Translations under genes and position numbers: made by a program
NCBI GenBank assembly: GCA_050875145.1
Contig: JBNMLH010000010.1
Location: forward strand, 54,292 to 118,291
Length of the DNA: 64,000 bases
Direction: 5' to 3'
Source of the DNA: CAG-411 sp050875145
Lineage (GTDB): Bacteria; Bacillota; Clostridia; Lachnospirales; Lachnospiraceae
Notes under the pieces: generated by a model
The model's database searches: none
What the model was told of the DNA's origin: nothing
What the model saw: only the letters and a program-made list of their open reading frames with translations
In this document: positions 1 through 9,090 of the stretch, piece after piece
Position numbering within the stretch: position 1 is the stretch's first letter
Layout: each line of letters begins with the position of its first letter

Positions 1-2847
1 TGTATTTTAGTTGCACATAATGCGTCTTTTGATGTTGGATTTATTCGAACGAAGGCAGCAGAGATGCAAATTGAAACGGATTTTACAGTCGTTGATACGG
101 TTGGGCTTGCCAGAATGCTGCTACCAAAATTGAATCGTTTTAAATTAAATGTAGTAGCAAAAGAGTTGCATGTTTCTTTGGAAAGTCATCATAGAGCGGT
201 GGACGATGCAGGTGCGACCGCGGAAATTTTTGTGAAATTTATCGCAATGTTAAAAGAAAAAGGGATCACTACATTACTTGACATTAATAAATCAGGAAAA
301 TTGTCGCCGGAAGTCATTAAAAAATTGCCAACGTATCATGTCATTATATTAGCAAAGAATGAGTTAGGGCGTATTAACTTATACCGTTTGGTTTCAAAGT
401 CACATATTGACTATTATAACAGAAGACCGAGAATCCCAAAAAGTTTGTTGGAAGAAAACCGTGAAGGGTTAATTATTGGCTCTGCATGTGAAGCAGGTGA
501 GTTGTATCGTGCTTTGGTCCGCAAAGAGTCACAGGATGAAATTACAAGAATTGTAAATTTCTATGATTATTTGGAGATTCAACCGATTGGAAATAATGAA
601 TTTATGAAACGTTCCGAAAAATCGGATTATGCAGATATTACAACGGATGAGGATTTACAGGAATACAATAAAAAGATTGTAGAGTTAGCAGAGCAGTTCC
701 ACAAGCTTTGTGTAGCTACTTGTGATGTGCATTTCCTGGATCCGGAGGATGAAGTGTATCGTCGTATTATTATGGCAGGAAAAGGATTTGCAGATGCAGA
801 TATGCAACCACCGCTATTTTTACGAACAACAGAAGAAATGTTGGAAGAATTTAAGTATTTAGGAAGTGAAAAGGCTGAGGAAGTAGTCATTACGAATACC
901 AATAAGGTGGCAGATATGATTGAGTATATTTCTCCGGTTCGACCAGATAAGTGTCCACCAGTTATTGAAAATTCAGATCAGGATTTGCGTCAGATTTGTT
1001 ATAATAAAGCACATTCTATGTATGGGGATCCGCTTCCAAAACCAGTAGAGAGTCGATTGGAAAAAGAGCTTACATCCATTATTGGAAATGGATTTGCCGT
1101 AATGTACATTATTGCACAGAAGCTGGTATGGAAATCAAACGAGGATGGGTACTTAGTTGGTTCCAGAGGTTCTGTTGGTTCATCCTTTGTTGCCACGATG
1201 TCGGGAATTACAGAAGTAAATCCTTTACCGGCACATTATTATTGTGCGAATTGCCATTATTCGGATTTTGATTCGGAAGAAGTAAAGGCATATGCAGGAA
1301 AATCTGGATGTGATATGCCGGATAAACTGTGTCCGGTTTGTGGAGAGCCGCTAATAAAGGATGGACATGAAATTCCATTTGAAACATTCCTTGGGTTCTA
1401 TGGAGACAAAGAACCAGATATTGATTTGAACTTTTCAGGAGAATATCAGAACCATGCACATGACTATACAGAGGTTATATTTGGAGATGGACAGACATTT
1501 CGTGCAGGAACAATAGGTACCCTAGCGGAGAAAACAGCCTTTGGTTATGTATATAAATATTTTGAAGAAAAAGAAATTCATAAGAGAAGACCGGAAATGG
1601 AGCGAATTGCACAGGGGTGTGTTGGAGTACGAAGAACCACTGGACAGCATCCGGGGGGGATTGTAGTATTGCCTATCGGAGAGGAAATCTATTCCTTTAC
1701 TCCTGTACAAAGACCAGCCAATGATATGACAACACAAACGATTACCACACATTTTGATTATCACTCGATTGACCATAACTTATTGAAACTGGATATTCTG
1801 GGACACGATGATCCTACCATGATTCGAATGTTGGAGGATTTGACGGGAGTGGATGCAAAGACGATACGTTTTGATGATGAGAAGGTACTTTCTTTGTTTG
1901 CTAATTTGGATGCTTTGCATATTACGGCAGAGGACTTAGATGGTTGTGATTTGGGTTCCCTTGGCGTACCTGAATTTGGTACAGAATTTGTTATGCAGAT
2001 GCTTCGAGATACACAGCCGAAAACGTTTTCTGACTTGGTTCGTATTTCTGGGCTATCTCATGGAACGGATGTATGGTTGAATAATGCACAATATTTTATT
2101 GCACAGGGAAATTGCGAACTGTCTACGGCAATCTGTACGCGTGATGATATTATGACCTATTTGATTCATATGGGAGTAGAGAATGGTCTGGCATTTAAAA
2201 TCATGGAAAGTGTACGAAAAGGAAAAGGATTGCAGGATCATATGGTAGAGGCTATGAAAGAAGCGGGAGTGCCAGAGTGGTATATGGAGTCTTGTCGAAG
2301 AATTAAGTACATGTTTCCAAAGGCGCATGCAGCAGCCTATGTTATGATGGCATTCCGTATTGCTTATTTTAAGGTATATTATCCATTAGCCTATTATGCA
2401 GCGTTTTTCAGTATTCGTGCATCTTCCTTTAACTATGAATTGATGTGTTTGGGAAGAGAGCGTTTAGAGTATCATATGGCAGATTATAAGAAAAGAAGCA
2501 ATGAGTTGACGGCAAAAGAGCAGGATACCTTAAAGGATATGAAACTGGTATTGGAAATGTATGCAAGGGGATTTGAATTTGCACCGATTGATATTTATAC
2601 AGCAAAAGCCAGATATTTTCAGATCGTAGATAGAAAGCTAATGCCTTCCCTTAGTACGATTGATGGTTTGGGCGATAAAGCGGCAGATGCAGTTGTGGAA
2701 GCTGCCAAACAAGGAAAGTTTTTATCTAGGCAGGATTTTAAGAATCGATGTAAAGTCAGTAGTACGGTAACAGATTTAATGGCAGATTTAGGTTTGCTGG
2801 GAGATTTACCAATGACAAATCAGATGTCTTTGCTGGATTTTTTGTAA
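1..2847 (+). CDS. polC: DNA polymerase III alpha subunit PolC, 5'-truncated by the window edge
   Basis: Gram-positive replicative polymerase with built-in 3'-5' proofreading. The frame is open from base 1, so the gene starts outside the window; 948 residues are present against about 1,450 usual. The visible part begins inside the DnaQ-like exonuclease (AHNASFD at visible residues 5-11, HRAVDDAGAT near 63-72). It continues through the second half of the PHP region, a four-Cys zinc site (CANC ... CPVCG, about 413-450), the polymerase active-site segment EPDIDLNFSG (about 471-480) and the conserved late palm/fingers region with PKAHAAAY. What is missing is the N-terminal domain, the OB fold and the first PHP part. 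It converges with the following minus-strand gene across a long hairpin. The identification is secure. Confidence 0.97.
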   Translation, partial: CILVAHNASFDVGFIRTKAAEMQIETDFTVVDTVGLARMLLPKLNRFKLNVVAKELHVSLESHHRAVDDAGATAEIFVKFIAMLKEKGITTLLDINKSGKLSPEVIKKLPTYHVIILAKNELGRINLYRLVSKSHIDYYNRRPRIPKSLLEENREGLIIGSACEAGELYRALVRKESQDEITRIVNFYDYLEIQPIGNNEFMKRSEKSDYADITTDEDLQEYNKKIVELAEQFHKLCVATCDVHFLDPEDEVYRRIIMAGKGFADADMQPPLFLRTTEEMLEEFKYLGSEKAEEVVITNTNKVADMIEYISPVRPDKCPPVIENSDQDLRQICYNKAHSMYGDPLPKPVESRLEKELTSIIGNGFAVMYIIAQKLVWKSNEDGYLVGSRGSVGSSFVATMSGITEVNPLPAHYYCANCHYSDFDSEEVKAYAGKSGCDMPDKLCPVCGEPLIKDGHEIPFETFLGFYGDKEPDIDLNFSGEYQNHAHDYTEVIFGDGQTFRAGTIGTLAEKTAFGYVYKYFEEKEIHKRRPEMERIAQGCVGVRRTTGQHPGGIVVLPIGEEIYSFTPVQRPANDMTTQTITTHFDYHSIDHNLLKLDILGHDDPTMIRMLEDLTGVDAKTIRFDDEKVLSLFANLDALHITAEDLDGCDLGSLGVPEFGTEFVMQMLRDTQPKTFSDLVRISGLSHGTDVWLNNAQYFIAQGNCELSTAICTRDDIMTYLIHMGVENGLAFKIMESVRKGKGLQDHMVEAMKEAGVPEWYMESCRRIKYMFPKAHAAAYVMMAFRIAYFKVYYPLAYYAAFFSIRASSFNYELMCLGRERLEYHMADYKKRSNELTAKEQDTLKDMKLVLEMYARGFEFAPIDIYTAKARYFQIVDRKLMPSLSTIDGLGDKAADAVVEAAKQGKFLSRQDFKNRCKVSSTVTDLMADLGLLGDLPMTNQMSLLDFL

Positions 2848-2909
2848 GAGAAAGATGAAAAAAATAGATTAGTTTTTTATTCGCTATAGGAGAAAATTTT
2901 CTATAGCGT

Positions 2910-2981
2910 AAAAAGGATGTATGCATGATTGCTTTCTAAAAGGAAATTTTTAGAGAGTGGTACATGTCATACATCCTTTTT
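2910..2981. terminator. Long bidirectional terminator hairpin between polC and the carboxypeptidase gene
   Basis: The arms at 2910-2923 (AAAAAGGATGTATG) and 2968-2981 (its reverse complement) pair perfectly. Inside them a second arm pair (CTTTCTAAAA / TTTTAGAGAG) extends the stem. A-runs on the left and T-runs on the right serve both converging genes. A smaller inverted repeat (CGCTATAG ... CTATAGCG, 2882-2908) lies just before it. Confidence 0.8.
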
Positions 2982-2988
2982 GCATTTA

Positions 2989-4338
2989 TTATCTTATGGC
3001 ATCCGCAATTTGAACTGCCTGCTCTTTTGTAATCTTCGCATTTACATTTTTTGCGATAGAAGAAGGTAGAATTTTTTTGTCAATGACATAGGCTAATGCT
3101 TTTAACTCACCTGTGGAACAAGAAGCACTGTTTTTATAGGCTTTACATTTCTTTTTTAACAAATCGGTTTGTTCATTTGTCTGATCGGAAACAGTTGTAT
3201 CTTCTGTGTTAGAAGTAGTTGTTTGGTTGTATAGAATACAAGAAAAGTCTAATACAGATAATGTGGCATTAGAATTTTTGGGTTTTAATTTACTTCCGGA
3301 AATTTTGTTGATAATAGAAAGTAAATTTTTTTGTGATGCCTTCTTTGTAGGGTAAAAGCGGTCAGAAACAGAAAAGCAACCTTTATTATAATATTTTCGG
3401 ATTAAAGTTTCTGTTTTTCGGTATCGAGTGTCCCAAAAACCCTTCTTATAAGTTAATTTTCCTGCTTTCCCTTGTTTAAAAGTATAATTTAGCAGTTTCT
3501 GAATATCTGTATACATTTGACTGTTAGAACTATTTCCGAAAAATGCACAAATAATTTCATGTCCATTTTTGTCTTTCGCAGTCGTAATTAAAACAGAACC
3601 AGCAGCTTTGGTAGTACCGGTTTTTCCACCGATTATTTGATAGAGAGAAGTATTATAAGATACTTTACCTAAAAATTTATTTGTATTATATATAGTAAAA
3701 GCCTTAACTTTTCCAGACTTTGGAACCCGATAACTGGATTTTGCCACAATGGATCGAATGGTACTATTAGCCATAGCGTGTCGTGCTAAAATTGCAAAAT
3801 CACTGGCTGTTGTATAAGTTCTATTATAATTATCACCAATATCCAGTCCGATGGGATTATCTAACACCGTATATGGTAAGGATAGTGCTTTTGCTTTTCT
3901 ATTCATTGCCTTTACAAAAGAGGCAGTGTTTCCGTAAGTGCCGCAAGCTAGTACAATGGCGGCATCGGCAGCAGAAGGTAGCAGCAACATATGTAACAGG
4001 GAGGAAACAGAATAACTGCTTCCTGTTTTTAGACCTACTACTGCGGCAGAAGATGGAACTTGTTTCAACATTTTTGATGTAACTTTAATTTTTTTGGTAG
4101 TTTTGCATTTATCTAAAACTACAAGAGCAGTCATCAGTTTTACTGTGCTGGCAGGATAAATTTTATGTAGTGCATTTTTAGAGAGCAGTATTTTTCCGGT
4201 ATTTGCATCCATAATTACATAGGCATGTGCATGTACAGATGGAGCAGAAGCTGCCTGGATAGGAACTGCAGGTGTGCATACATGCAAAGTAAATGTCAAT
4301 ACTAAAAGAAAAGAACAGATTTTTTTCATGTGTTTCAT
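2989..4338 (-). CDS. D-alanyl-D-alanine carboxypeptidase (PBP5/DacF family, peptidase S11)
   Basis: Exported penicillin-binding protein predicted to trim the terminal D-Ala from peptidoglycan stem peptides. The signal peptide covers roughly residues 1-29 and is cleaved near PIQA-A. The catalytic SxxK motif is S64-TV-K67 and the KTG motif is K239-T-G. The place of the SxN motif is taken by S122-A-A (PSAADAA), so the usual Asn is Ala; family members normally carry SGN or SAN. The C-terminal 120 residues after the peptidase domain include a Thr/Ser/Asn-rich linker and no clear second membrane anchor. GTGAGG lies 7 nt before the chosen ATG. The gene is transcribed alone, converging with polC. The family is secure; the substituted motif makes activity less certain. 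Confidence 0.9.
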   Translation of the reverse strand: MKHMKKICSFLLVLTFTLHVCTPAVPIQAASAPSVHAHAYVIMDANTGKILLSKNALHKIYPASTVKLMTALVVLDKCKTTKKIKVTSKMLKQVPSSAAVVGLKTGSSYSVSSLLHMLLLPSAADAAIVLACGTYGNTASFVKAMNRKAKALSLPYTVLDNPIGLDIGDNYNRTYTTASDFAILARHAMANSTIRSIVAKSSYRVPKSGKVKAFTIYNTNKFLGKVSYNTSLYQIIGGKTGTTKAAGSVLITTAKDKNGHEIICAFFGNSSNSQMYTDIQKLLNYTFKQGKAGKLTYKKGFWDTRYRKTETLIRKYYNKGCFSVSDRFYPTKKASQKNLLSIINKISGSKLKPKNSNATLSVLDFSCILYNQTTTSNTEDTTVSDQTNEQTDLLKKKCKAYKNSASCSTGELKALAYVIDKKILPSSIAKNVNAKITKEQAVQIADAIR

Positions 4339-4556
4339 AAGTAAGCCTCACTTTCTACGTTTATTTATTGTTATTTTGTGTTCCCTCTGTTCCTTAGTAT
4401 AACAAAAATGTATTAATTTGCAAATTTTTTGATAAGTATGTCACATTTTGCGGCATTCTGTGTTATACTGTTTAAAATACATATAGACAAAAGGAAAGTA
4501 TGTAGGATGAACAAGGATACAGAATGAATGAAGAGGAAAAACAAGGAAGTCTTAAT

Positions 4557-6890
4557 ATGAAAGAAAGAAAAGGATTAAATCAGCAGGAAGTAGAAGAACG
4601 GGTACGGAAAGGAAAAACAAATGCAGTCTGTGACATGGCATCAAAATCAGTAAAAGAAATTGTGTGTGGAAATGTTTTTACCTTTTTTAACGGATTAAAT
4701 TTAGTGTTAGCATTATGTGTTGCGTTGGTGCATTCCTTTCGAAATACGTTGTTTTTGGGCGTTGTTTTCTGGAATGCTCTAATCGGAATTGTACAGGAGT
4801 TGCGAGCAAAAAAAGTATTGGATCGTATGGCACTTTTGATGGAAAGTAAAGTTTTTGTCTGGAGAGATGGAAAACGTATACAGGTAGTCTCTACAGAGAT
4901 TGTGCAGGATGATTGGATTGAGCTTCATGCGGGAGAGCAAATCTGTGCGGATGCACAAGTATTAGAAGGCTGTTGTGAAGTGGATGAAAGTATGCTGACA
5001 GGAGAAAGCGATGCAGTTGAAAAAATAGCAGGAGACAAACTATTTTCTGGTAGTTATTTGGTTAGTGGAATGGTAATGGCACAGGTTGTCTCCGTAGGAG
5101 CAGATAGTTATGCAAATCAACTGGTAAAGCAGGCAAAGACCACAAAAAAGACAAAGTCAGAAATTCGGGATTCTATTGACAAGATTATTAAAATATTATC
5201 TTTATTTGTGGTTCCCTTAGGAATTGCCATGTTTATAAAAGAATATTATTTTTTGGATTTGGGATTGAAAGCGGCTGTGGAAAAAACAGTGGCTTCTATT
5301 GTTAATATGATACCAGACGGGTTGGTGCTATTATCCAGTGTGGTAATGGCTGTAAGTGTGGTAAAACTTGCAAGACAGAAGGCTATTGTACAGGGATTGT
5401 TCAGCATTGAAAATTTAGCCAGAGTGGATGTGCTTTGTCTGGATAAGACGGGTACGATTACGCAGGGTACGATGGAAGTAACCGATGAAATTATTTTTGA
5501 AAAAGAAAAACTGCATGAACGAATCTGTGCATATTTGACGGCTATATCTGAAGATACCAGTACCTCAGAGGCAATTCGCAAAAAATATTCTGAGAAAATT
5601 AACTGGAATGTAAAACAAACCGTGTCTTTTTCTTCAAAAAGAAAATGGGGTGCGGTAGAATTTGAGAAAGAAGGTACATTTTTATTAGGGGCGCCAGAAA
5701 TGCTTCTTGGAGAGACGTATACAAACTATAAACTTCAGGTAGATCCGTATTTAGAGCGTGGAGAGAGGATTCTTGCTTTTGTAAAACTTCTAGAAGGAGA
5801 TAGCAAGCAAGGTAGAATAGAAAGTGTACAGCTTCTTTGTTTTCTGGTATTACGAGATAATCTCCGCCCTCATGTAAAAGAAACTTTGGATTATTTTCGG
5901 GATCAGGGAATACGTCTTGTATTGATTTCAGGAGACAATCCTAAAGCGGTAATGCAAATTGGAAAGAGAGCGGGGTTGTCGGATGCAGAAAATTATATGG
6001 ATGCCAGAGAATTAAAAACACCAGAACAGATTGCGGTTGCGGTGAAACGTTATACTGTATTTGGAAGAGTGACACCAGAACAAAAGAGAGAATTAGTGCA
6101 GGCATTACAACGACAGGGACATACGGTAGCAATGACTGGAGATGGTGTGAATGATGTGCTGGCACTAAAAGAAGCAGATTGTAGTATTGTTATGGGAACT
6201 GGTTGCGATGTAGCAAGAAAAACAGCAAAAGTAGTGTTGGAAAATTCAGATTTTGCTACGATGCCTAAAATTCTGGCAGAAGGAAGAAGGGCAATCAATA
6301 ATCTGGAACGTTCCGCTTCCTTGTTTTTAACAAAGACTACGTTTTCGGTCTTATTGTTATTTTTGTTTTTGGCAATACAAATTTCATATCCGCTGATACC
6401 AATACAGATGACTTTAATCGGTTCTCTTACGATTGGAGCACCGGCATTTTTGCTTACATTGGAACCAAATTATAACGTTGTATCAGGTTCGTTTCTAAAA
6501 AAAGTATTTGCCAGTGCATTGCCGACAGGTTTGCTTGCGTTGGGCAATGTAGTTGCTATTGTTGTTGCTTCAGGGCCGTTAAATTTATCGGAAGCAGTTA
6601 TTTCAACGATGACAGTGGTAGGCGTAGCTTTTGCAAATTTGACTTTAGTATTGCGTTTATGCAGGCCTTGGAATTGGAAAAAGGTCTCTATGGTATTAAT
6701 ATTATTGACTGGTTTGATAGCAGCAATTTTATTTGCTGACAATATATTTATGTTTGTATTAATTCCTGCCAAAGGATTGCTTGTTTTGGGAATTATGATG
6801 ATAGTGGATATCATTATTTCTATTTTGATACAGATTTTTTGGAGTATGGAAAGGTATTATAAAAATAGAGGAGGAATAGGGAAAATATGA
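4557..6890 (+). CDS. Cation-transporting P-type ATPase (CtpE-like)
   Basis: Integral-membrane ATP-driven cation pump. It shows the actuator motif TGES (in ESMLTGESDAV), the phosphorylated Asp in DKTGT (CLDKTGTITQG) and the hinge TGDGVND. The membrane motif before the phosphorylation domain is IPDGL, as in CtpE-like pumps, rather than the CPC of heavy-metal pumps, and there is no N-terminal metal-binding domain. Ca2+ is therefore a reasonable substrate guess. Several hydrophobic segments follow the hinge. The frame is open from an ATG at 4524, but that has a poor ribosome site; the ATG at 4557 has AAGGAAG at good spacing and I prefer it (777 aa). The stop overlaps the next gene by 4 nt, so the two are translationally coupled. 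Confidence 0.88.
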   Translation: MKERKGLNQQEVEERVRKGKTNAVCDMASKSVKEIVCGNVFTFFNGLNLVLALCVALVHSFRNTLFLGVVFWNALIGIVQELRAKKVLDRMALLMESKVFVWRDGKRIQVVSTEIVQDDWIELHAGEQICADAQVLEGCCEVDESMLTGESDAVEKIAGDKLFSGSYLVSGMVMAQVVSVGADSYANQLVKQAKTTKKTKSEIRDSIDKIIKILSLFVVPLGIAMFIKEYYFLDLGLKAAVEKTVASIVNMIPDGLVLLSSVVMAVSVVKLARQKAIVQGLFSIENLARVDVLCLDKTGTITQGTMEVTDEIIFEKEKLHERICAYLTAISEDTSTSEAIRKKYSEKINWNVKQTVSFSSKRKWGAVEFEKEGTFLLGAPEMLLGETYTNYKLQVDPYLERGERILAFVKLLEGDSKQGRIESVQLLCFLVLRDNLRPHVKETLDYFRDQGIRLVLISGDNPKAVMQIGKRAGLSDAENYMDARELKTPEQIAVAVKRYTVFGRVTPEQKRELVQALQRQGHTVAMTGDGVNDVLALKEADCSIVMGTGCDVARKTAKVVLENSDFATMPKILAEGRRAINNLERSASLFLTKTTFSVLLLFLFLAIQISYPLIPIQMTLIGSLTIGAPAFLLTLEPNYNVVSGSFLKKVFASALPTGLLALGNVVAIVVASGPLNLSEAVISTMTVVGVAFANLTLVLRLCRPWNWKKVSMVLILLTGLIAAILFADNIFMFVLIPAKGLLVLGIMMIVDIIISILIQIFWSMERYYKNRGGIGKI

Positions 6891-8989
6891 GTAAGGTAAA
6901 GTATACGTTAGGGAGAGGACAGTTTCGTACGTTACAGGAAGGCTTAGAGAAGGAATGGCTTCTTACAAATGGCATAGGAGGATTGGCAAATAGCACAGTG
7001 GTTGGAGCATCCAATCGAATGCACAACGGATATCTTACCGTTTCGGTGAATCCTCCAGCCGACCGTTATACCGTATTATCCAATGTATGGGAGAGTATTA
7101 CCATAGATGGAAATGTGTATGATTTAGCGGCACAGGAGTATATTGGGTATGAAAAGAAGGGCTATGAATATTTGAACCGTTTTGAACTGGATATCTTGCC
7201 CACATACTATTACCAGGTTCAGGATGTTGCGATAAAAAAGACAATCAGTTTAGAGTATGGGAAAAATACAGTTGTAGTATGTTATGAAGTAGAAAATGGG
7301 ATGGAAGAGGCATCTCTTCATATCACACCACAATTTAATTGTAAACCATATGGTGTAACAATAGAAAAATCACAATTACAGTTTGAGGTGGCACAAGAAG
7401 GAGCGGTTTTAACCTTGGTGCCAAAAGAACAGGACATGAATATTACATTTTATACGTCGGAGGGAACTTATGTAAACAGAAATACGTTTCCAACTTCTAT
7501 GGCAACACCAAATTATCTGATTGAGGAAAATCAAGTATATTGTATGGATTGTCGTACTGGATTTATGGGGGTAGACAATCATTTTACACCTTACGATGTT
7601 GTGGTTGATTTGCAACCATTTGAAGAAAAGAGATTTTATATTGCCTGTACAATTGAAAAAGAAACAGTAGGAGATGGTTTTGCTATTGCAGACCAGTATA
7701 AGAAAAGGATGCAGAAGATTATGGCACAGACAGGTGAAGATGTCTTTTTGCAAAAACTTGCATGGGCAGCAGATGCTTTTGTGGTACAGAGAAAAGTTGT
7801 AGTACCGAAAGAGCAGGAGGAAAAATTGCAGACTTCTACTGCGGACAAAGTAGAGGGAAACACCGCTTATTTAAAAACGATTCTTGCTGGTTATCCATGG
7901 TTTATGGATTGGGGAAGAGATACTATGATTGCATTTCAAGGTTTATTATTACCTACAAAGCGTTTTAAAGAAGCGAGACAGATTTTGGAATCTTTTTCTT
8001 GGTTTGTAAAGGATGGAATGCTTCCCAATGTATTTCCAAATAGCAGTAAAGAAGAACCAAGATACAATACGATTGATGCGGCGTTATGGTACTTTTATTC
8101 GGTATATAAATATCTGGAGTACACAGGAGAGAAAGAAGACTATCAATTTGTAGAAGAAAAACTTTATCCAGCTATGGAACAAATTATTTCCTATTATAAA
8201 AATGGAACACATTACGGAATTAAAATGGATGAGGACGGATTAATCTTAGGTGGAAGCGGAAAAGATCAGTTGACATGGATGGATGTGTTAGTTGGGGATT
8301 GGGTTGTAACGCCAAGACATGGAAAAGCGGTGGAAATCAATGCACTTTGGTATAATGCGCTTTGTGTGATGGAGCAGTTGGCAGAACGATTTCATAAGGA
8401 TGCAAAGCAATATCAAGTGTTAGCACAAAAAACAAAAGAGACCTTTTGTGAAAAATTCTGGAATGAGGAGAAAGGCTGTCTTTATGATTGTATCGAAAAA
8501 GGAGAGGACGGCATGGAAATTCCGGATGACAGAATACGACCAAATCAGATTTGGGCAGTATCCCTTCCTTATACAATGCTTTCTAGAGACAGAGAGAAGG
8601 CTGTTGTGCAGATGGTATATAAACATCTGTATACACCATATGGGATCCGTTCCTTATCACCGGAGGATGCCGAATATAAGGCGCATTATATTGGAAAACT
8701 GATTAATCGGGATGGAGCCTATCATATGGGGACCAGTTGGGGATATATTTCAGGAGGTTTTATTACTGCGTATTGTAAAGTGTATGAGCATAGTGAAAAG
8801 GCAGTAAAAAAAGCATTGGAGATGTGCCAATATTTTAGTGATCACATGCAGGATGGTTGTCTGAATGGAATTGCAGAAATCTTTGATGGAGATTTTAGTT
8901 GTACCAGCCGTGGATGTTATACACAGGCATGGAGTGTCGGGGAAGTGTTGAGAGCATATAGTGAAGATGTATTACCATATTTACACTGA
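6887..8989 (+). CDS. Glycogen debranching enzyme / amylo-alpha-1,6-glucosidase (GH133 type)
   Basis: Cytoplasmic enzyme of glycogen breakdown that hydrolyses alpha-1,6 branch points. The N-terminal part (EWLLTNGIGGLANSTVVGASNRMHNGYL) is the bacterial/archaeal GDE N domain. The C-terminal half carries the (alpha/alpha)6 GDE_C barrel with the conserved segments GYPWFMDWGRDTMIAF, MLPNVFPN, TIDAALWY and GWGYISGGFI-like residues. The 700-aa length fits the single-activity archaeal-type family. It overlaps the P-type ATPase gene by ATGA. No other glycogen genes are in the window. Confidence 0.92.
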   Translation: MSKVKYTLGRGQFRTLQEGLEKEWLLTNGIGGLANSTVVGASNRMHNGYLTVSVNPPADRYTVLSNVWESITIDGNVYDLAAQEYIGYEKKGYEYLNRFELDILPTYYYQVQDVAIKKTISLEYGKNTVVVCYEVENGMEEASLHITPQFNCKPYGVTIEKSQLQFEVAQEGAVLTLVPKEQDMNITFYTSEGTYVNRNTFPTSMATPNYLIEENQVYCMDCRTGFMGVDNHFTPYDVVVDLQPFEEKRFYIACTIEKETVGDGFAIADQYKKRMQKIMAQTGEDVFLQKLAWAADAFVVQRKVVVPKEQEEKLQTSTADKVEGNTAYLKTILAGYPWFMDWGRDTMIAFQGLLLPTKRFKEARQILESFSWFVKDGMLPNVFPNSSKEEPRYNTIDAALWYFYSVYKYLEYTGEKEDYQFVEEKLYPAMEQIISYYKNGTHYGIKMDEDGLILGGSGKDQLTWMDVLVGDWVVTPRHGKAVEINALWYNALCVMEQLAERFHKDAKQYQVLAQKTKETFCEKFWNEEKGCLYDCIEKGEDGMEIPDDRIRPNQIWAVSLPYTMLSRDREKAVVQMVYKHLYTPYGIRSLSPEDAEYKAHYIGKLINRDGAYHMGTSWGYISGGFITAYCKVYEHSEKAVKKALEMCQYFSDHMQDGCLNGIAEIFDGDFSCTSRGCYTQAWSVGEVLRAYSEDVLPYLH

Positions 8990-9010
8990 AAATTAAAAAA
9001 GGAAAAACAA

Positions 9011-9044
9011 AAAGATGCACAGGGAATAGCCTTGTGCATCTTTT
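9011..9044. terminator. Bidirectional rho-independent terminator
   Basis: The stem AAAGATGCACAGGG / CCTTGTGCATCTTT (with wobble) has a 5-nt loop, A-runs before it and TTTT after it. It lies between the converging debranching-enzyme and ABC-F genes. Confidence 0.85.
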
Positions 9045-9090
9045 CTATTTACTCTATAGAAAATTGTTCAACTTTATTTTGACCTAAAAA

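Noticed and set aside
2910..2981. A MITE-like inverted-repeat element
   Set aside because: The position between converging genes and the A/T-run ends fit a bidirectional terminator; no target duplication is visible.
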